Shown here one piece after another: positions 55,535 through 63,708 of a DNA stretch of 64,000 bases. The DNA comes from Thermotogota bacterium (GTDB taxonomy: Bacteria > Thermotogota > Thermotogae > Thermotogales > Thermotogaceae). The stretch lies in contig JAUQPE010000028.1 of the NCBI GenBank assembly GCA_030550515.1, forward strand, positions 1-64,000, in the 5' to 3' direction. Within the stretch, counting starts at the first letter, position 1. Each line of letters starts with the position of its first letter. Both the position numbers and the translations under genes were made by a program. The notes beneath the pieces were generated by a model that was not told where the DNA came from, did not search any database, and was given only the letters and a program-made list of their open reading frames with translations.

Positions 55535-56569
55535 TCACAAATTCATGATGGGTTTAATGTCTATCTTCCAACCTGTCAGTTTGGCTGCGAGTCTGGCGTT
55601 CTGGCCACCCTTCCCGATGGCGAGTGAAAGCTGGGTGGGTGGAACCAACACACGCGCCGCCTTGTTTTCCGCATCCAAGATTTCCACCTCTATCACGGAC
55701 GCGGGCGCCAAGGCGTTGGTTATCAACTGTCTTGGGTCATCGGACCACTTGAGCACGTCGAGTTTTTCACCTTTGAGTTCTCTCAGGATCGCTGCGATCC
55801 TGGAGCCACCTTCCCCTATGCACGCACCGATAGGATCGACGTTGGGGTTGTGGGACAAAACGGCTACTTTCGTCCTCACACCGGGTTCCCTCGCGATAGC
55901 CTTGATCTCGACCACGTTGTTCTCTATCTCTGGTATTTCCAACCTCATCAGACCTATCACAAATTCAGGAACTTTCCTGCTCACCAAGATTTTAGGACCC
56001 TTTGTAGTTTTCACCACGTCCATTATGTAAACTTTTATGAGTTCACCTTGCTTTATCTCCTCTCCAGGTATCCAATCTTTCTTTGGCAGTCGTGTTTCTA
56101 GCTTACCGATCCTGATGTCGGCCCACTCGGGCGTGATCCTGAGGACCTCCGCCGTCGTCACGGTACCTTTGAGGTCCGAGTACTTCTCGAACTGTTTTTC
56201 CTTTTCGAGCTCCCTGATCCTCTGGATGAGGACCTGTTTGGCCGTCTGGGCAGCGATCCTTCCGAAGTTTTTCACGCTCAGCTCTCTTTTCACGACCTTC
56301 CCGATTTCAGCCGTTGGATCCACTTTCTTCGCTTCGTCCAGGGAGATCTGGGTAGCCGGATCCGTGACGTCTTCGACAACTTCGAGCAGTTGGTATATCT
56401 TTATGTTTCCGGTGTTCCTATCTATGACGATCTCCACGTTTTTCGAGCTTCCGAAATTTTTCTTGTAAGCGCTCACCAGCGCTTTCTCCAGTATCGGTAT
56501 CACTTCCTCTTTCGATATGCCCTTTTCTTCTTCGAGCTGGTCTAACGCTTCCAACAACCCGATGTTCAT
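55535..56569 (-). CDS. nusA: Transcription termination/antitermination protein NusA
   Basis: 344 aa, the remembered T. maritima length. N-terminal RNA polymerase-binding domain to about residue 130 (LLEALDQLEEEKGISKEEVIPILEKALVSAYKKNFG ... RIAAQTAKQVLIQRI), S1 domain (LKGTVTTAEVLRITPEWADIRIGKLETRLPKKDWIPGE), KH domains with AVLSHNPNVDPIGACIGEGGSRI and LSLAIGKGGQNARLAAKL (GxxG). ATG 56569. Downstream of rimP by 12 bases, as in most bacteria. Confidence 0.97.
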   Translation of the reverse strand: MNIGLLEALDQLEEEKGISKEEVIPILEKALVSAYKKNFGSSKNVEIVIDRNTGNIKIYQLLEVVEDVTDPATQISLDEAKKVDPTAEIGKVVKRELSVKNFGRIAAQTAKQVLIQRIRELEKEKQFEKYSDLKGTVTTAEVLRITPEWADIRIGKLETRLPKKDWIPGEEIKQGELIKVYIMDVVKTTKGPKILVSRKVPEFVIGLMRLEIPEIENNVVEIKAIAREPGVRTKVAVLSHNPNVDPIGACIGEGGSRIAAILRELKGEKLDVLKWSDDPRQLITNALAPASVIEVEILDAENKAARVLVPPTQLSLAIGKGGQNARLAAKLTGWKIDIKPIMNL

Positions 56570-56581
56570 GTGATCACCTCC

Positions 56582-57034
56582 TCAAAATTCGACTTCGAGG
56601 TTCGCTTTCCTTATCTCCGAAAGTGGGAGTTCGTGAGTTCCCGCTTCGTCCTCGATGGTCACCACTTCGTCCTTGTACGCAACCAACCTTCCCACGTACA
56701 CCTTGCCATCGTTGGTGACGATCTTGGCGAGTCTTCCCACGAACCTGGCGTAGTCTTTGGGGCCACGCAGGGGTCGATCGAGCCCAGGGGAAGAGACTTC
56801 GAGGGTGTAAGAATGCTCTATCAAGTCCTCTCTGTCCAGGTATTTCTCCAACTCTCTTGAGAACAGTTCGCAATCCCTGACGCTCACGTAACCGTTCGGG
56901 TTGTCTATTATAACCCTCAACACCCAACCCCTTCTCTCCCTTCGGTACTGGATGTCGAATATCTCCAACCCTTTCTTCCCCGCGATCCTCTCGGCTTCCT
57001 TTCTCACCTTTTCGAGTATCAACTCTTCGAACAT
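56582..57034 (-). CDS. rimP: Ribosome maturation factor RimP
   Basis: 150 aa. Usual RimP pattern: FDIQYRRERRGWVLRVIIDNPNGYVSVRDCELFSRELEKYLD and EVSSPGLDRPLRGPKDYARFVGR, followed by the C-terminal SH3-like VGRLVAYKDEVVTIEDEAG. ATG 57034 behind GAGGTGAT. A long open frame continues upstream through tRNA-Ser and beyond, but it is not coding. Assists 30S assembly; adjacent to nusA. Confidence 0.95.
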   Translation of the reverse strand: MFEELILEKVRKEAERIAGKKGLEIFDIQYRRERRGWVLRVIIDNPNGYVSVRDCELFSRELEKYLDREDLIEHSYTLEVSSPGLDRPLRGPKDYARFVGRLAKIVTNDGKVYVGRLVAYKDEVVTIEDEAGTHELPLSEIRKANLEVEF

Positions 57035-57055
57035 GACGATCACCTCACATTCTAA

Positions 57056-57084
57056 TGAAAAACCGGGACTAGCGAGTCCCGGTT
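57056..57084 (-). terminator. Terminator of tRNA-Ser
   Basis: On the minus strand AACCGGGACT (57084-57075), loop CGCT, AGTCCCGGTT (57070-57061), followed by TTT. It lies 4 bases after the tRNA CCA and 22 bases before the rimP start, so rimP-nusA depends on readthrough or a promoter hidden here. Confidence 0.85.
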
Positions 57085-57088
57085 TCTC

Positions 57089-57179
57089 TGGCGGAGAGGG
57101 TGGGATTTGAACCCACGGGTGGCTTTTGACCACCACACGCTCTCCAGGCGTGCGCCTTAGACCCCTCGGCCACCTCTCC
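57089..57179 (-). tRNA. tRNA-Ser (anticodon GGA)
   Basis: 91 nt with encoded CCA and a long variable arm (TGGTGGTCAAAAGCCACC). Acceptor GGAGAGG/CCTCTCC, anticodon stem CACGC/GCGTG with loop CTGGAGA (anticodon GGA), T arm GTGGG-TTCAAAT-CCCAC. Confidence 0.95.
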
Positions 57180-57185
57180 GGTACG

Positions 57186-57214
57186 ATTATAATATCACGA
57201 AAGAAAAAAATCAA
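57186..57214 (-). promoter_or_regulatory. Promoter of tRNA-Ser
   Basis: On the minus strand TTGATT (57214-57209), exactly 17 bases, TATAAT (57191-57186). The -35 overlaps the stop of the upstream exporter gene. Confidence 0.85.
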
Positions 57215-59241
57215 CAACGGGAAGTCCGCTTCAAGATCAAAGGTTGAACGATCAACGTAAAAATCGCTCCCACGGCTATCCCAAGCATCATCAAGGTGGC
57301 GACGTTCTTGAAGAGCGAAAGTTTGGAAAACAGCAGAACGGAAAAGCCGGCGATCAAACCCAAGGCGTTGGCCATTATCGCTGGCCCCACGTTTTTGAGG
57401 GTGTCGAGGGGATCGTTTCTGGTGCCCTCGTGGGCGATGTGTATGGAGTAATCCACCACCAGTCCCATCAGGATACTCGAGGTGATCGAAGTGGAGATGT
57501 CGAGCTTTATCTTGAACAACCACATGAACATGAAGTTGAACAGCGTCGTGAACAGTAAAGGCGTCATCACGCTGACGGTGACAAGTAAATTTCTGAAGAC
57601 GATCAAAACCATCCCAAAGATCATTGCGGCAGCTAAAACGAGACTTTGGATTTGGGACCTGAGCACGCCTTTGTTCACGTCGTTCCACACTAAAACGGCT
57701 CCAGCGACGTAGTACTTCCAACCCGTTCTTCCCACCACCCTTCCTATCTCCTCGACGGTCCTCTCGATCTCGTCGTATCCTTGGGGGGTGAGGTTCACGA
57801 TGAACCTTATCTTGTTACGGTCACCGATGAAAGTCCTCAAAAATTCGTTGTTCCTTGCGAGGTTGTACAACAGGGGCACAGGGAAATTCACGGGAAACAC
57901 CACGCTGGACACGTACGGTAGCGTCTCGAGTTCTTCTTTGATCTCCTTCAAAGTTTTCGAATCCGTTCCCAAAAACGGTGTATCCTTTTCCAAGACCAAG
58001 TACACGGGTTCCCTCAAATTAAACTTTTTGGTGATGACCTCGTGCGCCCTCCGCACTTCCGAATCCCTCGAGAAGAACTCCACCATGTCGGAACCAATTT
58101 CTACGTTCTTCAGCGTGAGTGCGGAGAGCAGGCCGAACGCGAGGAAGATGAAGAGCGCGGCGAGAGACGCCTTTTTGCCGTAATATTTGATTCCAAAGCT
58201 TCTAGGGCCCCTTTTTGGTTGGTAACCCTCGAAGAGTTCAACACCTGAAGTGAAGATCGCAAGTACAACGAGCGCCAAACCGCACGAGACCAAAATGCCA
58301 AGCTCTCTAAAAGCCTTTATATCGATGAACACGAACGAGAGAAAGCCCGCCACCGTGGTCAACATGGAGAAGAGTATGGGTTTGAAGACCTGTCTTACAC
58401 CTTCTCTCTTGTCCTCGTACCTGCTGATGGCGTTGTAGAAGTGAAGTCCATAAGCGGACCCTATGATCAGAAGGAAGGAAGGGGTCATGGCCGTGAGCGA
58501 GTTGAGGGGAACTCCCGTCAGAAAGAGACCGGCGAACACAACGAGTGTTGAGAGAACTGGTACGAAGAGGGAGAAAACCGTGGCCCTGAGAGACCCCAAT
58601 TGGTAGTAGAAGAGCAGAAAAACCAGCACGAACATGATGAAGGGGTAAAAGTACGTCTGGTTGACGAGTTCCCTGAAGAGTTCGCTGTCTATCACGACCT
58701 CTCCGAAGAAATAGTTCTCCCGAAAGTGTGTGGATACCAACTTCTTCATCTCGTCTATCTTCTTCCTGGCTTCCACATCCGGTTTGAACGTTACGTTCAA
58801 CAGGGCATACCTTCCATCTTCCGTGACGAAACTCTTCCCGCTTTCGTCTTCCAGGATCTCGGGGGAGATCTTTTCGCCATCCAGGTAAGTCCCCAAGCGA
58901 ACGCCCACCACCTTCGGAAGGTTGACGGCGCTCAGAACCGAGGAAACGTAGGGGAGTTTCTCCAGCTTTTCGTGAAGAAGTTTGAGGTCTCCAGCGTTTT
59001 CGAAGAAGCTCGCTTCTTTTCTCACGACGATCACGATCGAGGAGCTTCCACCGAATTCTCTCGCCGTTCGAAGTAAGTTCTTCACGTTTTCGTTCGTCAC
59101 TTCTCCGGTCTTGTTGTCGTACCCCGGGAGGAACACCTGGGGTCCCGTTTCGATGTCCCCGAGTGTCAGAACCAGGATCACCGCGACAAAGGTGAGAATC
59201 GAATACAGGATCGTGAACTTGTACTTTTTCACGCTCTTCAT
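57211..59241 (-). CDS. RND/MMPL superfamily exporter (HAE3-like)
   Basis: 676 aa. Two repeats of one membrane segment, a large outside loop, and five segments (total about 12). Segments include FIMFVLVFLLFYYQLGSLRATVFSLFVPVLSTLVVFAG with LTAMTPSFLLIIGSAYGLHFYNAI (SSD-like), and in the second half STSITSSILMGLVVDYSIHIAHE, with the Asp-Tyr pair typical of proton-coupled RND proteins. Substrate unknown. ATG or alternate start at 59241 overlaps the MarR gene by 4 nt, so it is the likely target of that regulator. Confidence 0.88.
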   Translation of the reverse strand: MKSVKKYKFTILYSILTFVAVILVLTLGDIETGPQVFLPGYDNKTGEVTNENVKNLLRTAREFGGSSSIVIVVRKEASFFENAGDLKLLHEKLEKLPYVSSVLSAVNLPKVVGVRLGTYLDGEKISPEILEDESGKSFVTEDGRYALLNVTFKPDVEARKKIDEMKKLVSTHFRENYFFGEVVIDSELFRELVNQTYFYPFIMFVLVFLLFYYQLGSLRATVFSLFVPVLSTLVVFAGLFLTGVPLNSLTAMTPSFLLIIGSAYGLHFYNAISRYEDKREGVRQVFKPILFSMLTTVAGFLSFVFIDIKAFRELGILVSCGLALVVLAIFTSGVELFEGYQPKRGPRSFGIKYYGKKASLAALFIFLAFGLLSALTLKNVEIGSDMVEFFSRDSEVRRAHEVITKKFNLREPVYLVLEKDTPFLGTDSKTLKEIKEELETLPYVSSVVFPVNFPVPLLYNLARNNEFLRTFIGDRNKIRFIVNLTPQGYDEIERTVEEIGRVVGRTGWKYYVAGAVLVWNDVNKGVLRSQIQSLVLAAAMIFGMVLIVFRNLLVTVSVMTPLLFTTLFNFMFMWLFKIKLDISTSITSSILMGLVVDYSIHIAHEGTRNDPLDTLKNVGPAIMANALGLIAGFSVLLFSKLSLFKNVATLMMLGIAVGAIFTLIVQPLILKRTSRC

Positions 59242-59663
59242 CCCTCCCTCAGCAGTACCTCGACCATTCTCTTGAAACCCTCACCTATCACCGCCCTGTC
59301 TTCTGGCGAAAGTTTTTCCATGACGGAATCCATCAACCTTCCGAAGCTTTCCTTAACCTTCTCGAACAACTCCTTTCCCCTCTCCGTCAAGACGACTTGG
59401 TACGTCCTCCTGTCGGTCGTGTCGTGTTCCCTTCTCACCAGCCCTCTGGTTTCGAGCGCATCCACCACCACCGTGACGTTGCTCTTGGTGGTCGAGAGAA
59501 ATTCGGAGATATCTTTCATCTTCCTGGGACCGAAAAGGGCCACGTAAAGGAACGAGTAGATCTCGGAAGACCTCATATCGGAGAGCTCCTCGATCGGGGG
59601 GAGAAATTTCGAAAACTTCATCACGAGAAGAAAAATCGATTTCAAAACCTCCAAATGGTCCAT
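59238..59663 (-). CDS. MarR family transcriptional regulator
   Basis: 141 aa winged-helix repressor. RKMKDISEFLSTTKSNVTVVVDALETRGLVRREHDTTDRRTYQVVLTERGKELFE is the MarR signature (the wing is DRRTYQV). It is immediately upstream of, and overlaps, the RND exporter gene by 4 nt, so autoregulation and control of the exporter are probable. A direct repeat lies just upstream of the start. Confidence 0.92.
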   Translation of the reverse strand: MDHLEVLKSIFLLVMKFSKFLPPIEELSDMRSSEIYSFLYVALFGPRKMKDISEFLSTTKSNVTVVVDALETRGLVRREHDTTDRRTYQVVLTERGKELFEKVKESFGRLMDSVMEKLSPEDRAVIGEGFKRMVEVLLREG

Positions 59664-59694
59664 CCTACCTCTCCTTTCAATCTTTTGACTTTCT

Positions 59695-59721
59695 ATTTTT
59701 TGAATGGTTCATTTTTTGAAT
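59695..59721. repeat. 11-bp direct repeat upstream of marR (candidate operator)
   Basis: ATTTTTTGAAT occurs at 59695-59705 and again at 59711-59721, a 16-bp period; between them TGAATGGTTCA is an imperfect dyad (TGAA-TGG-TTCA). The site lies between the divergent marR and MATE genes, where either promoter must be. Confidence 0.5.
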
Positions 59722-59764
59722 AAAATAGTTTCGAAAGCGAACTTTGTGGCATAATATCGTGGGG

Positions 59765-61177
59765 GTGGTGTCTCTGGAGAATTCTTCAACGGAGAGAGCT
59801 TCGCTTGAAAGGGAAAAGGGATGGGTGAGGAAAGAGCTGCTCAGATTGGCCCTTCCCGCCATGGGTGAGAACACCCTACAGATGGTGTTCGGCATGGCGG
59901 ACACAGCCTTCCTGGGGCACCTCTCCTGGAAAGCCATGTCGGGTGTGGGGATGGCGAACCAGATCTTGTTCGTCATCCAAGTGGTCCTGGTCGCCTTGAG
60001 CACGGGTGTGACGGTCACCGTGGCGAACGCGATCGGAACGAAAGATAAAAAGATCGTCAGAACGATCGTGTGGAACAGCGTCATCACGAGCGTCATGGTA
60101 GGTCTTCTCCTCATGGCTCTTTCCCTGTTCTCCGATGTCTTTGTTAACGTGTTTCGAGGGGTCGATCCCGAGATGAGAACGCACGCCACGAACTATCTTA
60201 GGATCATGCTCCTAGGTTCCCTCGGTCTGTCACTCATGACCACGCTCTCGTCCGCGTTGAGGGGGGCTGGTGACACGAAGACCCCCATGCTCGTTGCGAC
60301 TTTCAGCAACCTCCTCAACATACTCCTGGATTACGCGATGATATTCGGCAAGCTCGGTTTCCCAAGGATGGAAACGAGAGGCGCCGCGCTGGCGACGGTG
60401 ATCTCCAGGTTCCTCGGTTCCTTCGTGTTGGGATTCGTGGTTTTCAGGAGAAGAGATGTAGGATTGTTGGAGAAGTTTGAGCCTTTGAGAGTGAAATCTT
60501 TGAAAGAGATCTTCAGAGTAGGTGTACCTTCGGCTTTGGAAAACTTGGCCTTTTCGGTCGGCATCCTGATCTTTGCCAACATACTGCTCATCGCAGGACC
60601 CCAGGTCTACGCGGGGCACCGTGTCGGCATAAACGTGGAGTCCCTCTCTTTCATGCCCGCCTTTGGGATAGCCGTTGCGATCACAACGCTGGTCGGGCAG
60701 AGGAACGGGGAAGGTAAAAGGGAAGAACTGCTCATGGTCGTCAGGGAAGGGTTCAAGTTGAGTCTGGCCTTCCAAGTGAGTGTTGGGCTTTTCGTGTTCT
60801 GCTTTCCCGAACTCCTCATAAAGATCTTCACTAACGATCCGGCCATCATAAAATTGGCGGTGCTTCCGGTAAGGTTGGTGGGGTTGTTTCAGGTGTTTCC
60901 AGCCGTCGAGACTGCGATGAATGGGGCTCTCAGAGGCACCGGTAACACGTCCTCGCTGATGATGTTCACCTTTTTGGCCATGTGGCTTGTGAGGCTTCCT
61001 GTGGCCTTCATCCTCGTGAAGTACTTCAACTTGGGACTCCTCGGCGCTTGGATTGGCATGATAGTGGACATGGCCGTCAGGAGCTCTCTAAAAACAGCGT
61101 ATTTCCTCTCTGGAAGGTGGGAAAGAGTGGCGCTTGAAACGAGGAAGAGGGTGAGAGAGATAGGTGAGCAAACTTGA
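59765..61177 (+). CDS. MATE family efflux transporter
   Basis: 470 aa, 12 predicted membrane segments. MATE signature: RLALPAMGENTLQMVFGMADTAFLGHLSWKAMSGVGMANQIL and in the second half IFRVGVPSALENLAFSVGILIFANILL. Exchanges H+ or Na+ for drugs or metabolites; substrate unknown. The frame has no ATG near its start; GTG 59765 or 59768 follow GGGGGTGG, and GTG at 59825 is a shorter option, so the start is uncertain. It is divergent from the MarR-exporter pair and may share the same regulator. Confidence 0.9.
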   Translation: MVSLENSSTERASLEREKGWVRKELLRLALPAMGENTLQMVFGMADTAFLGHLSWKAMSGVGMANQILFVIQVVLVALSTGVTVTVANAIGTKDKKIVRTIVWNSVITSVMVGLLLMALSLFSDVFVNVFRGVDPEMRTHATNYLRIMLLGSLGLSLMTTLSSALRGAGDTKTPMLVATFSNLLNILLDYAMIFGKLGFPRMETRGAALATVISRFLGSFVLGFVVFRRRDVGLLEKFEPLRVKSLKEIFRVGVPSALENLAFSVGILIFANILLIAGPQVYAGHRVGINVESLSFMPAFGIAVAITTLVGQRNGEGKREELLMVVREGFKLSLAFQVSVGLFVFCFPELLIKIFTNDPAIIKLAVLPVRLVGLFQVFPAVETAMNGALRGTGNTSSLMMFTFLAMWLVRLPVAFILVKYFNLGLLGAWIGMIVDMAVRSSLKTAYFLSGRWERVALETRKRVREIGEQT

Positions 61178-61202
61178 TTCTCACTCCCTACGGTGATAAA
61201 AT
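61174..61202 (+). promoter_or_regulatory. Promoter of tRNA-Pro
   Basis: TTGATT (61174-61179), 17 bases, TAAAAT (61197-61202), 10 bases before the tRNA. The -35 overlaps the MATE stop codon. Confidence 0.8.
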
Positions 61203-61212
61203 TCTAAAGTAG

Positions 61213-61289
61213 CGGGGCGTGGCGCAGGTGGCTAGCGCGCTTGCTTGGGGTGCAAGAGGTCGCTGGTTCAAGTCCAGTCGCCCCGACCA
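61213..61289 (+). tRNA. tRNA-Pro (anticodon GGG)
   Basis: 77 nt with encoded CCA. Acceptor CGGGGCG/CGCCCCG, anticodon stem CTTGC/GCAAG with loop TTGGGGT (anticodon GGG), T arm GCTGG-TTCAAGT-CCAGT. Confidence 0.95.
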
Positions 61290-61314
61290 ACCCCCCGGTA
61301 GATCGGGGGGTTTT
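61290..61314 (+). terminator. Terminator of tRNA-Pro
   Basis: ACCCCCCG (61290-61297), loop GTAGAT, CGGGGGGT (61304-61311), then TTTC. It abuts the stop of the convergent FlhB-like gene. Confidence 0.85.
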
Positions 61315-61568
61315 CATCTGTCGTGACGGCGAATGAAGGCCAGGATCTCCGCCACCACCACGTACAGATCCTCCGGTATCTCCGTGAAGAGATCCAACCT
61401 CAGGAGGTCATCCACCAGTTCCGGATTCTTTTCTACCGGGATTCCATGCTTTCTCGCCACCTCGACTATCTTCTTCGCTATCTCCCCAACACCTTTGGCG
61501 ACGACCGTGGGGGCACTCATGGTGCTCGGGTCGTACTTGAGGGCGACCGCCTTCTGCACCTCATCCAT
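61314..61568 (-). CDS. FlhB-like C-terminal domain protein (YlqH/FhlB type)
   Basis: 84 aa. Matches the cytoplasmic C-terminal domain of the flagellar export switch protein FlhB: KAVALKYDPSTMSAPTVVAKGVGEIAKKIVEVARKHGIPVEKNPELVDDLLRLDLFTEIPEDLYVVVAEILAFI. The membrane part and the autocleavage NPTH motif are absent. Bacillus YlqH is a similar stand-alone copy. It overlaps the upstream gene by 8 nt, whose product ends in a FliK-like domain. Role in motility is possible but not shown. Confidence 0.87.
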   Translation of the reverse strand: MDEVQKAVALKYDPSTMSAPTVVAKGVGEIAKKIVEVARKHGIPVEKNPELVDDLLRLDLFTEIPEDLYVVVAEILAFIRRHDR

Positions 61569-62880
61569 AAGCCGAAAATCCCTCCATCCTCATGGGATCT
61601 TTCTTCGAGAAAACTAGGGCTTTCACCAAAAAGCCCAAAGAAAGAAGGTCCTCTTCGAGCTCCCTCCTGTGCGCCATCAAGTCTTGAACGTTGTGCTCAA
61701 CGTAGAAGTTCAACGAGACGGAGTCGTTCTCGTACAGGAGGTCCACCACCACTTTTCCAAACCTTGCGGTGCTCACGGCAAAGACCATCCGCCTGCTTTT
61801 CTTGTTCCACCACATCTCCGGTACGCCGATGCTTGGAAAGCTGAAAAATCGTACTTCCGGTTGGAGCAGTTCGTTCATCAAGAACACCGGGTCCAAGACC
61901 GCTCCGTGTGGGAGCGATAACTTATCGACTCTCGGTAAAAATTCTGCGGTCTTGAAAGGTACTTCGAGATCGGCCACCGGCTTTTCGCGCCAGAAGATCT
62001 GCCACCTCTCCATCACCTTCTTCACGAAGGCGTTGTTTTCGGAGAGGGCGACCAGGAAGGGCAACGGGTTTTCACCAACTTTCACGTTCAAAAAGAAAGG
62101 AGGAAAGGAAAAGTCCTTGAAGATCCCAACCAACGTTTTCTCTTGAAACGGTATCAAAGCGTAACTCTTCCATAGGAGACCTCTGGAAACAAGTTGTCTT
62201 TCGAGCGAGAAAACCTCCAAGCGATCACTTCGGAAGATGGGGAGCTTGAGGGCTATGGATGCTTTCAGAAAACTTTCTCTCAAAACGAAATCCCGAGTCT
62301 GAACGAGGTCCTCTTCACCCGTGTCCGTGGAATACACCCTCCCTTCCCAGAAGAGATAACGCCTTCCCCTCGAAACTTCCGATAGATCGAGATCTCGCTC
62401 CCATGTGGTCACGTTCCGGGCTTTTTCTGTTCTGAGCGAATATTCCCTCGAAAGGAATCTCACGAAATCTTCGAAGGAGAAACTTCGCTCGAACAGTTTT
62501 ACAGGATTTGCAAAGAGTTTCGAGAAGTAGTCGATCAGTATTTTCTTTTTGTCTTTAGAGAAGGTCTGAAACTTCACAGGATCGACGTATCTCAAGACAG
62601 CCCTCAAGAAATGGATGTATTCTTTTTTGAAGCCATTCGAGACTTCGTACAAAAAGTCGGGCAAGCCGGGGGTGTTCAAAAGTTTTCTGGAAAGTTCTGC
62701 GTCCAGGGTGGTGACGAATTGTGCCTTCAGCTCTTTGCCGGAGAAAAATCTGTTCTCCCACACACGAACGCTGTCCCCCACCTTTGGGGTTTCCTCGTTC
62801 ATCCTCAAAACCATGACCTTACCGTTTCGCTCGACGAACACCACGTCTTCCCTCTTTCCGACGACTCTCCAAAGGTTCAT
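61561..62880 (-). CDS. Protein with FliK-like C-terminal domain
   Basis: 439 aa; most of the length is not recognised. The last 90 residues (FGKVVVDLLYENDSVSLNFYVEHNVQDLMAHRRELEEDLLSLGFLVKALVFSKKDP) look like the C-terminal domain of the hook-length protein FliK (LGxVxVxL...xFxxExxxxRELLxxxLxxLxxxL). No signal peptide. ATG 62880 behind GGAGGAGAG; TTG 62886 is the alternative. Coupled to the FlhB-like gene; FliK normally interacts with FlhB's C-terminal domain, so the pairing supports the assignment (inference). Confidence 0.6.
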   Translation of the reverse strand: MNLWRVVGKREDVVFVERNGKVMVLRMNEETPKVGDSVRVWENRFFSGKELKAQFVTTLDAELSRKLLNTPGLPDFLYEVSNGFKKEYIHFLRAVLRYVDPVKFQTFSKDKKKILIDYFSKLFANPVKLFERSFSFEDFVRFLSREYSLRTEKARNVTTWERDLDLSEVSRGRRYLFWEGRVYSTDTGEEDLVQTRDFVLRESFLKASIALKLPIFRSDRLEVFSLERQLVSRGLLWKSYALIPFQEKTLVGIFKDFSFPPFFLNVKVGENPLPFLVALSENNAFVKKVMERWQIFWREKPVADLEVPFKTAEFLPRVDKLSLPHGAVLDPVFLMNELLQPEVRFFSFPSIGVPEMWWNKKSRRMVFAVSTARFGKVVVDLLYENDSVSLNFYVEHNVQDLMAHRRELEEDLLSLGFLVKALVFSKKDPMRMEGFSAYG

Positions 62881-62939
62881 ATCCAAACTCTCTCCTCCAC
62901 AGGATTTATCGACCCAAAGGCGGTTTCTTTGAGTTGGTA

Positions 62940-62945
62940 TATAAT
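62940..62945 (+). promoter_or_regulatory. -10 element for the DUF218 gene
   Basis: Perfect TATAAT at 62940-62945, 39 bases before the TTG start; no convincing -35. Divergent from the FliK-like gene. Confidence 0.5.
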
Positions 62946-62983
62946 CTCCTCGGTGCCGGAAGAGAGCGAAGGAGGGGACAAGG

Positions 62984-63691
62984 TTGGTCTTCCAAAAAAT
63001 CTTCTCTTACCTTTTGGTACCACCAGGTATCCTTCTGCTTTTGGTACTTTTGGGACTCTTCGTAAGAAAGAAAAGGTCTTTTTCACTTTTTTTGGCTCTC
63101 GTGCTGTACGTCTTGAGCAGTTACCTTGGTGAATTGATCTTTCTCTATCCCTTGGAAAGAGGGGTGGTGCTCTCTCCTTCCCTTCCTTTGAACGCTTACG
63201 TCGTGATTCTGGGTGGGGGGATAGAGAGGAATACGAGGATGGGGGATCAACCTGGAATCGCGACATCGACGAGGATCTTGGCTGGGGCGAAATTGTACAG
63301 AACTTTACGAACCAAAGTAGTCGTAACGGGAGGAAGTCTCGTGAAGGGAGTACCTGAAGCCTGGGTGATGAGGGAAGAACTGATCGAACTTGGAGTACCA
63401 GAAGACGACATTTTGGTGGAGGACAAATCCAAGAACACTTACGAGAACGCAAAAAACACGAGAGAACTCGTTGGAGATAGCCCAATCATTCTTGTAACCG
63501 ATTCCCTACACATGCGTCGGGCGCTGACAACTTTCAGGAAGTTCTTCAGGGAGGTCCACCCTCACCCAGCCCTCTTCTTCTTTGGGGATCCAGAATTCGT
63601 GGACTTCCTTCCCAACGCCTACTCCCTCTACTTGAACAGCAGGGCCATCTACGAATGGATGGGGATGATCTGGTACAGGCTCAAGCGGTGA
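62984..63691 (+). CDS. DUF218 (YdcF/ElyC family) membrane protein
   Basis: 235 aa. Two N-terminal membrane segments (about 8-26 and 33-55), then an outside domain with the DUF218 signature: YVVILGGGIERN, TRILAGAKLYRTLRTKVVVTGG, EDDILVEDKSKNTYENAKNTREL and ILVTDSLHMRRALTTFRK. The ElyC members affect cell-wall lipid carrier use; here the role is unknown. TTG 62984 behind GGAGGGG. It is followed 18 bases on by a membrane sensor gene. Confidence 0.87.
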   Translation: MVFQKIFSYLLVPPGILLLLVLLGLFVRKKRSFSLFLALVLYVLSSYLGELIFLYPLERGVVLSPSLPLNAYVVILGGGIERNTRMGDQPGIATSTRILAGAKLYRTLRTKVVVTGGSLVKGVPEAWVMREELIELGVPEDDILVEDKSKNTYENAKNTRELVGDSPIILVTDSLHMRRALTTFRKFFREVHPHPALFFFGDPEFVDFLPNAYSLYLNSRAIYEWMGMIWYRLKR

Positions 63692-63708
63692 ACGAAGGAG
63701 GAGCGACG

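Noticed and set aside
57035-57721. Upstream extension of the rimP frame through tRNA-Ser into the exporter gene
   Set aside because: The frame crosses a tRNA with its promoter and terminator; RimP begins naturally at ATG 57034 with a ribosome site.
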